A program made the translations under genes and the position numbers. A stretch of DNA of 64,000 nucleotides, from contig DATFHF010000024.1 of NCBI GenBank assembly GCA_035248685.1, positions 60,943-124,942 of the forward strand, in the 5' to 3' direction. A model generated the notes under the pieces. That model did not search any database, had not been told where the DNA came from, and was given only the letters and a program-made list of their open reading frames with translations. Shown here piece by piece: positions 28,773 through 34,792 of this stretch; the first letter of the stretch is position 1, and the number at the start of each line of letters is the position of its first letter. This stretch comes from Jatrophihabitans_A sp035248685 (GTDB lineage: Bacteria; Actinomycetota; Actinomycetes; Mycobacteriales; Jatrophihabitantaceae).

Positions 28773-29903
28773 ATGCTTCGGGCGGTAGCGACTTGGCCGA
28801 TCTGGCGGATACCGCGGGCGGCACTCATTTTAGTCTTCACCGTCGACATTTGCGCCCTGATCATTCCGGCACTATCTCCGGCAACGATCAGCAGGCCGAA
28901 TCTTGAAATAGCTGCTGTGCTGATGTCTTTGAGCATTACCTACTCAGCGGTGACACGCAGATTCGAACGGGCGCGGCACGCACTACACATCGGAGCTCAC
29001 CCGGTCTACTACCAAAACATGCTGGGTGTCTGGACCTTTGCAGCTGCGGCGTTGTTGCCATTGAGGCTTGTGTCAGCGGTGGTACTGGTGGCAGCCATTG
29101 CCGAGTGGCCATCTCGCAAGGTACTTAGAATGGCCCAGCCATACCGATACATCTACAGCACCGCGGCAGCGCTATTAGCCGCCACATCGGCGCACGCATG
29201 TGTCGACCTAAAGTTGCCATTTGCGCTTTGCTTGGCAGTGGCTGTACCGAGCTATGTCCTGGTAGGTATCACCTGCGTTGTCCTTGCCATGCTCGCCGTT
29301 CACCAACGTACGGGGTACAGCGGGCTCTTGCGGCCAAAGTCGCACCTGGTCGAGCTGTTCTCGATCATGGTTGCGATAATCCAGGTAGGGCTCATTCATC
29401 TTCAGCTGGGCATGCTGGTATGGCTGTCATTGCCTGCTGCGGTAGCTATGCAGCGCTATACGACCCGCGCCAAGCTCCGGTTGACGGCCGACGACAGCGT
29501 GACATTGCCGATGGGCGAAGACTCCTGGCTAATCGCGGCGACGGAGGTCGTCGCCGCACTTCCAGTGGTTTCCATCATGCGGGTCAATACGGCAGACCCG
29601 GCCGCTGCTAGCGCCGTTGCGCAAATGCAAGCCGGTTGCGATGCCATCGGCTATGCCGGCAAAGCCGGCTTGGCTGTGCTGTTGGTCGATTGTCCCGACC
29701 GCAACGCGGAAGCCCTAGCCGCACGATTGCGCACAGCGCTAAAACGTGCAGACGTGCAAGCGAGCGTGGCTACCGCGGCCAAGCCTCGTGACGGCTATTC
29801 CTTGGACGATCTCTTGGCGGTTTGTGAGGCCGAGTTGATTGCTCGGGACGCCGCCAACCGATCGGTCAATCGATCCGCCAAACGTTCCCGGCCGGATTCG
29901 TAG
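28773..29903 (+). CDS. multi-helix membrane protein with degenerate GGDEF-like domain
   Basis: 376 aa. About six or seven transmembrane segments fill the first 230 residues. The C-terminal region resembles a GGDEF domain in length and pattern, but the signature is I-G-Y-A-G-K-A-G-L-A-V-L-L, where active enzymes have GG(D/E)EF; no RxxD product site is visible. It is therefore unlikely to make c-di-GMP and may be a receptor, if anything. Base composition is more AT-rich than neighbours, hinting at transfer. The 3' end overlaps the convergent HTH gene by 109 nt. Not a recognised family. Confidence 0.68.
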   Translation: MLRAVATWPIWRIPRAALILVFTVDICALIIPALSPATISRPNLEIAAVLMSLSITYSAVTRRFERARHALHIGAHPVYYQNMLGVWTFAAAALLPLRLVSAVVLVAAIAEWPSRKVLRMAQPYRYIYSTAAALLAATSAHACVDLKLPFALCLAVAVPSYVLVGITCVVLAMLAVHQRTGYSGLLRPKSHLVELFSIMVAIIQVGLIHLQLGMLVWLSLPAAVAMQRYTTRAKLRLTADDSVTLPMGEDSWLIAATEVVAALPVVSIMRVNTADPAAASAVAQMQAGCDAIGYAGKAGLAVLLVDCPDRNAEALAARLRTALKRADVQASVATAAKPRDGYSLDDLLAVCEAELIARDAANRSVNRSAKRSRPDS

Positions 29904-30337
29904 AGCTGCTCGGCGTAGGTCTCCAGGTCGGAGCGTATTTCGGACGGCGACTGGCCAGTGGATCCAGGTTGCTCACCCAGCAATTCTTCAATCAGGTCAA
30001 CCGTGCTGCTGTCCTGGGCTGCGACGGTAGCTCGGATAAAGGCATCGAGTGCCATCCGCTGACCGTGATTGAGCCGGTTTGCTTCCTTGGTCGGTATCCA
30101 CGGTTCTTCTTCGCCGACCGACGTACCGGCGACGGCGCGTAGCTCGGTTAAGGAGATATCCGGCAGCCCGGCGGCGAACGCTTCCAGCACCGCCTCGCTC
30201 GGTCGCCGCGGATGCCGTCCGGACAGATATCGATAGACGGTTGCCCGGTCGGCCTTGCCCTCCAACGCCGCGACCACCTGCATCTTGGACCAGCCGGCGG
30301 GTATATGCGCGTTCAGGTAGTCGGACAGTTTTGACAC
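29795..30337 (-). CDS. HTH transcriptional regulator
   Basis: 180 aa from GTG 30337, which has AAGGAGG upstream. The N-terminal HTH (about 1-70) reads SKLSDYLNAHIPAGWSKMQV... with RATVYRYLSGRHPRRPSEAVLEAF, an XRE-like DNA-binding fold. The C-terminal helical part (to residue 180) has no known ligand domain. Longer frames to 30586 add non-conserved sequence. The last 36 codons lie antisense to the end of the degenerate-GGDEF gene, so transcription of the two may interfere. It likely regulates its divergent neighbours. Confidence 0.72.
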   Translation of the reverse strand: MSKLSDYLNAHIPAGWSKMQVVAALEGKADRATVYRYLSGRHPRRPSEAVLEAFAAGLPDISLTELRAVAGTSVGEEEPWIPTKEANRLNHGQRMALDAFIRATVAAQDSSTVDLIEELLGEQPGSTGQSPSEIRSDLETYAEQLYESGRERLADRLTDRLAASRAINSASQTAKRSSKE

Positions 30338-30451
30338 GGCGTCGATCCCTCCTTTTGCGCCTCGATCCAAGCACAGCCATGGCCGCATAGCGCAGTGGCT
30401 GCATCGTATCGCACGTCGCATCGAACTGCGATAGAGTCCGTTCTTGCGGCA

Positions 30452-30477
30452 CCGCCGGGGGCTGGCACCCCCGGCGG
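30452..30477. promoter_or_regulatory. strong 10-bp GC hairpin in the leader of the 37-codon ORF
   Basis: CCGCCGGGGG-CTGGCA-CCCCCGGCGG, a perfect 10-bp stem. No U-run follows on either strand, so it is not a standard intrinsic terminator. It sits between the divergent HTH promoter and the small ORF at 30517, 25 nt before its ribosome site. It may act as a transcriptional barrier or an attenuator-type structure. Confidence 0.5.
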
Positions 30478-30516
30478 GCCTATGCCACCCAACGCTCCCA
30501 GTCAAGGAGAACTCGA

Positions 30517-30630
30517 GTGACAGCTCATATTGTCGCACCGAATTACTCGTTCTCAATGGTGCAGTCAATCGAAGCGCCGCAGTCACCGCTGATCGCTCAG
30601 TCAGTGCGGGCCGATCATGCGCCTGCGTAG
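30517..30630 (+). CDS. 37-codon ORF translationally coupled to the downstream XRE gene
   Basis: GTG 30517 with AAGGAG about 8 nt upstream. The product starts VTAHIVAPNYSFSMVQSIEA and is rich in Ser, Pro and Ala, without signal-peptide or membrane character. The stop TAG at 30628-30630 overlaps the next gene's ATG (30617), so the two would be translationally coupled. No known family. Could be a signalling peptide, a leader or chance. Confidence 0.45.
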   Translation: MTAHIVAPNYSFSMVQSIEAPQSPLIAQSVRADHAPA

Positions 30631-30880
30631 CCGGCTAATATTTGTCGACTTAATCGAAAGAGCGCAGGTTTCCGAGCGCGAACTGGCTCGCCGCGCCGGC
30701 CTCGGACATTCCACGGTCAACCACCTCATGACCGGGCGACGCGCCACCTGTTCGCTAACTACCGCCTTGGCCATCACCAAGACTCTCGGCTGCCCGCTGG
30801 GTACCCTCTTCATCGCAGAGACAGAGGCGGACTGGGCGGCTCTGGATCAGCTTTCCCGGCGGCGTAAGCCGCGCCCCTAA
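30617..30880 (+). CDS. XRE-family helix-turn-helix regulator
   Basis: 87 aa. Typical XRE HTH: FVDLIERAQVSERELARRAGLGHSTVNHLMTGRRATCSLTTALAITKTLGCPLGTLF. Only a ~20-residue tail follows, so it is a small Cro/CI-like DNA-binding protein. Coupled to the 37-codon ORF upstream and followed 25 nt later by the 169-aa hypothetical gene, suggesting one transcript. Confidence 0.85.
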   Translation: MRLRSRLIFVDLIERAQVSERELARRAGLGHSTVNHLMTGRRATCSLTTALAITKTLGCPLGTLFIAETEADWAALDQLSRRRKPRP

Positions 30881-30905
30881 CTATGGCGGAGGCAGGAGAA
30901 GGCAC

Positions 30906-31415
30906 ATGCTGGTCGGGTCAGCAACGCTGTGGGTCAGCTACCACCAGTTCTGGTTGCTGAGCGACGGTGCCGACACCGACCCGCTTGCCGAGCCGGGTCC
31001 GCTGTCGTTCGTGGAGCTCCGGCCGGACGCCGCGATGGTGCGCACCGGTTTGTCGATGGGCTCCATCGCGGTGACCGTAGCGCAGCTGGACGGGCCGCCG
31101 ACATCGATCGATTCGTCGGCCGACTGGGCGGATGTCGTTGAATTCAGCTTCACCGACGAAGCGGTGCCACCGATCGTGGTAGTCGCCCTTGAGTCCGATC
31201 CGGAGCCCGGCGTACCGGATGTATCACTCGACGATTCCGAGCAATCGCTGCGGGTACGGGTGCACGCCATCGGTCGGGACGCCGGCGCCACCTACGAGCC
31301 GGCCGACTCGACCGAGGCCTACCTGATCCAGGTGTGGCGGGCGGTGCCGGCAGCGGCGGAAACCCTTCGGGCGAATTCGACGCGTGCCGGAACCGGTATC
31401 TGGGTGGTTCGCTAG
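30906..31415 (+). CDS. hypothetical 169-aa protein downstream of the XRE regulator
   Basis: Acidic, no signal peptide or membrane segment. ATG 30906 has AGGAGA upstream. It starts MLVGSATLWVSYHQFWLLSDG and its fold is not recognised. The XRE-hypothetical pairing resembles small actinobacterial regulatory operons (a DUF397-like partner cannot be claimed). The high-GC codon use matches ordinary neighbours rather than the AT-richer genes. Confidence 0.6.
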   Translation: MLVGSATLWVSYHQFWLLSDGADTDPLAEPGPLSFVELRPDAAMVRTGLSMGSIAVTVAQLDGPPTSIDSSADWADVVEFSFTDEAVPPIVVVALESDPEPGVPDVSLDDSEQSLRVRVHAIGRDAGATYEPADSTEAYLIQVWRAVPAAAETLRANSTRAGTGIWVVR

Positions 31416-31438
31416 GCCAGGCCGGATAAGTTGGCCGG

Positions 31439-31780
31439 GTGGATCCAGACAGCGATCCGGAGCCCGACTACCGGACGAGCCTGGCGGCCGAACGTACCTA
31501 CCTGGCTTATGTGCGGACGGGCTTGGCGCTGATGGCGGCCGGGGTGGCCGCCGCCGGTGCGCTGCCCGACGCGGGAGGTGCCGCGCTGCGTCGCGGCATC
31601 GGTCTGCTGCTGGTCGTCATCGCGGGCGTATTGCTGGCCACCGCACGGCATCGCTGGAAATCGGTCGACCTGGCAATCCGGCGACGGGAGCCGCTACCGC
31701 GGTCGATGGTGGCCGATCATCTCGGGTCTGCGCTCGCGCTGATCGCGGTGGGCGCCGTGGTCCTGGTACTGGTGATCTGA
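31439..31780 (+). CDS. DUF202/YidH-family membrane protein
   Basis: 113 aa with three hydrophobic segments (about 27-46, 53-68 and 96-112). The DUF202 hallmark AAERTYLAYVRTGLALMAAG is present near the N-terminus. Small inner-membrane proteins of unknown function. GTG 31439 start; no strong ribosome site seen. Confidence 0.82.
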   Translation: MDPDSDPEPDYRTSLAAERTYLAYVRTGLALMAAGVAAAGALPDAGGAALRRGIGLLLVVIAGVLLATARHRWKSVDLAIRRREPLPRSMVADHLGSALALIAVGAVVLVLVI

Positions 31781-31803
31781 CGCCGGCAGCAGGATCGGTC
31801 CGC

Positions 31804-32145
31804 TCACCAGCCCAGCTCGTGCAACCGGTCGTCGTCGATACCGAAGTGGTGGCCGACCTCATGGATGACGGTGCGCCGCACCTGGTCGGCCACTTCGTCC
31901 TCGGTCCGGCAGATGGCGCAGATGGCGTGCCGGAAGATGGTGATCCGATCCGGCAGCACCGCCGAATAGTGCGTCGTCCGGGCCGTCAGAGGAACACCCT
32001 GGTACAGGCCGAGCAGGCCCAGAGCGGTCGAATCGTGGTCGACGGTGACGGCGACATTGCGCATCATTCGGCCGAGTTTCGGCGGCAACCCGTCCAGCGC
32101 CTCACCGACCAGGTACTCGAACCGCTCCGGCTCGACGAGGACCAT
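31804..32145 (-). CDS. minimal zincin-like metallopeptidase family protein
   Basis: 113 aa. The conserved zinc motif H-E-V-G-H-H-F-G-I-D-D is near the C-terminus; the N-terminal FEYLVGEALDGLP matches the family of small bacterial zincins. Proteolytic activity is unproven. The preceding gene on this strand (32170-32421) is 24 nt upstream. Confidence 0.85.
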   Translation of the reverse strand: MVLVEPERFEYLVGEALDGLPPKLGRMMRNVAVTVDHDSTALGLLGLYQGVPLTARTTHYSAVLPDRITIFRHAICAICRTEDEVADQVRRTVIHEVGHHFGIDDDRLHELGW

Positions 32146-32169
32146 GGCTTCATGGTCCCCAGTTGGCGG

Positions 32170-32421
32170 CTACTGCGGCAATCCGCCGTCGGAGATCACT
32201 CGCACCAGGTTGCTGAACGCCGGTTCCAGCGGCGTGATCGCATGGGCCCTGAACCGCTGCCGCAGCTCGGCCTCAACCTCATCCGCCGGCCGACCGGCAT
32301 GGCTGGCGTTTACCTCCCGCACGAGCGATTCGATCTGTTCCTTCGCACGTTGCTCAAAGTCAGGAGAATCGCGGTCGATACTCAGGACCGCTGCTTCGAA
32401 GTCCTCGAACCGGTACGGCAT
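32170..32421 (-). CDS. small hypothetical protein
   Basis: 83 aa starting MPYRFEDFEAAVLSIDRD, helical, acidic, no signal or membrane segment. The start is chosen for its position just after the in-frame upstream non-coding stretch; a longer frame reaching 32502 adds Cys/Lys-rich sequence unlike its neighbours. Adjacent to the zincin gene on the same strand. Not recognised. Confidence 0.55.
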   Translation of the reverse strand: MPYRFEDFEAAVLSIDRDSPDFEQRAKEQIESLVREVNASHAGRPADEVEAELRQRFRAHAITPLEPAFSNLVRVISDGGLPQ

Positions 32422-32553
32422 GCCGAGCAACGTACTCCGATGAGGATTGAAAAACACACTCTTAGCTTCCTGGCAGGCTGAGAGTTTGCAGTCAATGCCC
32501 ACCCAGGCCGGTCAAGTAGGCGCTATTTGAGATCGAAATCAGACGCCGTCTAG

Positions 32554-32625
32554 TGGGCGCTACTGGGATCGAACCAGTGACCGCTCGGGTGTAAACCGAG
32601 TGCTCTCCCGCTGAGCTAAGCGCCC
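32554..32625 (-). tRNA. tRNA-Val (anticodon TAC)
   Basis: 72 nt. The acceptor stem GGGCGCT/AGCGCCC, D arm, anticodon stem CTCGG/CCGAG with loop TTTACAC (anticodon TAC), and T arm ACTGG-TTCGATC-CCAGT all fold. The discriminator is A; CCA is not encoded. Confidence 0.95.
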
Positions 32626-32708
32626 CAGGCCGGCCCACACCGAACGGACCGAACCGGCCCAGCAAGGGTACCGGCCGTCCACCCAACCGCTCGACGTACT
32701 GTCTATTC

Positions 32709-33524
32709 GTGCTCGCAACCTTGCGCCAGCCCCGCTACCTGGGGCTGTTCGGGCTGATGCTGGTGCTTGCCATCGTCTGCGGCATCGCGGGCACCTGGCA
32801 GATCTACCGCTTCGAACAGAAGCGGACGGCCAACCATCACCTGCGCGCCGACAACCGGGACGTGCCGGTGGACATCGGCACCGCGCTCGGGCCGGCCGCC
32901 TCCCCGACCTCCACCGGCCGGGCCGAGAAGTTCCGGCCGGTCACCGCCACCGGCAGCTACCTGGCAGCGAATGAGACCCTGCTGCGCGGACAGACCGTGG
33001 ACGGCGATGTCGGTTACCTGGTGCTTACCCCGCTGCGCACGGAACACGGCGTGCTGCTGGTGGCCCGGGGCTTCGTCCCGGAAACCGGCGCCGCGAAGAG
33101 TTCGCCGCCGGTGGCACCGGCGCCGACCGGTTCGCTGACCGTCACCGCCCGGCTGGAACCGGCCGACAGCAGGCCGGATAAGTTCGGCCAGCTACCCGGC
33201 CGGCAGGTCGACAGCGTCAACGCCGAGCAGCAGGCGAGCAGGATCGGTAGCCCGGTGTGGCCCGGCTATGCCGAGCTGCTCGCCGGCCAACCGGGCACCG
33301 CCGGCCTGCGGGTGATTCCGGGGCCGGATATGTCCAATCCGGCCGGCGGCGCCGTGGAACCCCAGCACGCGGCCTACGTGGTGCAGTGGTACCTGTTCGG
33401 CCTGCTGGCGCTGGCCGCGCCGTTCATCCTGGCCGCCGCCGAACAGCGCCGGGACGAGGAGTCCGAGCCGGCCAAGCCGACCAAGAAGGCCTCACTGGAC
33501 GATCGGCTGGCCGGCCGAGCCTGA
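32709..33524 (+). CDS. SURF1 family protein
   Basis: 271 aa. One N-terminal and one C-terminal membrane helix flank the SURF1 core: CGIAGTWQIYRFEQKR, GDVGYLVLTPL, LLVARGFVP, and HAAYVVQWYLFGLLAL. It is an assembly factor for cytochrome oxidase in mitochondria and bacteria. The terminal ~30 residues are charged. GTG 32709. Confidence 0.9.
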   Translation: MLATLRQPRYLGLFGLMLVLAIVCGIAGTWQIYRFEQKRTANHHLRADNRDVPVDIGTALGPAASPTSTGRAEKFRPVTATGSYLAANETLLRGQTVDGDVGYLVLTPLRTEHGVLLVARGFVPETGAAKSSPPVAPAPTGSLTVTARLEPADSRPDKFGQLPGRQVDSVNAEQQASRIGSPVWPGYAELLAGQPGTAGLRVIPGPDMSNPAGGAVEPQHAAYVVQWYLFGLLALAAPFILAAAEQRRDEESEPAKPTKKASLDDRLAGRA

Positions 33525-33535
33525 AGCCGGGCGGT

Positions 33536-34033
33536 TCAGCCGGTGACGGCCTCCTCCAGCCGGGCGATGGCCGCAATCCAGTTCGACGGCTCCCGGCCCA
33601 CTCCGATCTCGTTCACCTCGCTGAACCGGATGATGCCGTCCCGGTCCACCAGGAACGTCCCGCGGTTGGCGGCGCCGACGTCGGAGTTGAACACCCCGTA
33701 GGCCTGCGCCACCCCGCCGTGCGGCCAGAAATCGGCCAGCAGCGGAAAGTTCAGCCCGTCCCGCTGAGAGAAGACCTTGTGCGTGAACGGCGAGTCGACG
33801 CTGATGGTCAGCACCTGAACGTCGTCGTTGGCGAAGGCGTCGATGTTGTCCCGCAGCTGGCCGAGTTCACCGGTGCAGATGCTGGTGAACGCCCACGGGT
33901 AGAAGACCAGCAGCACCGCTTTCTCGCCTCGGAAGTTAGCGAGCCGGACGACTTCGTTGTTCTGATCGCGCAGTTCGAAGTCCGGCGCCTCCGTATTAAC
34001 CGGCAACGGGCTCAGGCCGGGAACTACACTCAT
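33536..34033 (-). CDS. ahpE: peroxiredoxin, AhpE type
   Basis: 165 aa, one-Cys peroxiredoxin of the AhpE group. The active site is F-Y-P-W-A-F-T-S-I-C-T-G-E with the peroxidatic Cys in PxxxT(S)xxC. It reduces hydroperoxides using thiol donors. The neighbours DUF3052 and AceE match the mycobacterial arrangement (Rv2238c to Rv2241). Confidence 0.92.
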   Translation of the reverse strand: MSVVPGLSPLPVNTEAPDFELRDQNNEVVRLANFRGEKAVLLVFYPWAFTSICTGELGQLRDNIDAFANDDVQVLTISVDSPFTHKVFSQRDGLNFPLLADFWPHGGVAQAYGVFNSDVGAANRGTFLVDRDGIIRFSEVNEIGVGREPSNWIAAIARLEEAVTG

Positions 34034-34050
34034 GAGGCCACCTGCTCTTC

Positions 34051-34130
34051 GCGCGAGCGCTCATCGCTGGGATTCGCTCCGCTCCTTGCTCGCTGGCGCT
34101 CACTGCGAGGCTCGCTCATCGCCGCTCGCC
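34051..34130. repeat. GC-rich palindromic intergenic repeat (REP/GCTCGC-type)
   Basis: The stretch contains repeated GCTCGC, CGCTCA and GCTCCGCTCC modules in both orientations, covering the gap between AhpE and DUF3052 and the last codons of DUF3052. Similar imperfect palindromes are scattered in intergenic DNA of many actinobacteria. Boundaries approximate. Confidence 0.45.
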
Positions 34131-34571
34131 TCTCCCCCGGTCGGTACCGGCCTTGGCCCGGCGGCTGACCAGCCTGGCCCCGGTCCAACCCGCACCTAGC
34201 GGGAGCAGCGAGGTCTGGGACAGTCCCGCGGTGGGCGCGGCCTCGGAAATATCGGACGGTTCAACGTAGCCGGCCCGTCCCCGCTTGGGGGTAAGCAACC
34301 AGATCACACCGTTGTCGGCCAACGGCGCGATCGCGTCCACCAGCGCGTCCACCAGGTCACCGTCGTCCGACCGGAACCAGAGCAGGACGACGTCGACTAC
34401 CTCATCGGAGTCCTCGTCGACCATGTCGTCGTCGAGGCGTTCCTCTATCGCATCGCGCAGGTCATGGTCGACGTCGTCGTCGTAACCCAGTTCCTGCACA
34501 ACCATGCCGTGCTCGATGCCGAGCCGGTCGACCAGCGCGGATGTGTCCCCGCTGCCGGGGGTCGTGCTCAC
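34116..34571 (-). CDS. DUF3052 family protein
   Basis: 151 aa. Acidic, with LVDRLGIEHGMVVQELGYDDDVDHDLRDAIEERL and VVDVVLLWFRSDDGDL characteristic of DUF3052; a C-terminal segment IWLLTPKRGRAGYVEPSDI follows. GTG 34571 has GGAGGCA upstream. The last 15 residues (…DRGRGERR) run into the GC-rich repeat, so the tail may be a repeat-derived extension. Function unknown. Confidence 0.82.
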   Translation of the reverse strand: MSTTPGSGDTSALVDRLGIEHGMVVQELGYDDDVDHDLRDAIEERLDDDMVDEDSDEVVDVVLLWFRSDDGDLVDALVDAIAPLADNGVIWLLTPKRGRAGYVEPSDISEAAPTAGLSQTSLLPLGAGWTGARLVSRRAKAGTDRGRGERR

Positions 34572-34792
34572 TGCCTGCCTCCGAAATTGGGTCATTGTGA
34601 CGAGGTCGAGTCCTGACCACCGATCACAGTGTGCCCCGGTAGATAACCACACTTCGCCGTCGACGCAACCGTCTGGGCTACCCGGAAGAAAACCTGGCCG
34701 GTCACAACTGCCTCCTTCGATGGAGGACACTGGGAGCAGAACATCGCAGCGCGGAAGGGGCGGTGGGTAGACCGATGAAGGAGACTCGACCT

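Noticed and set aside
30452..30477. intrinsic transcription terminator
   Set aside because: The hairpin is strong but no T-run follows on either strand; listed as a regulatory structure instead.
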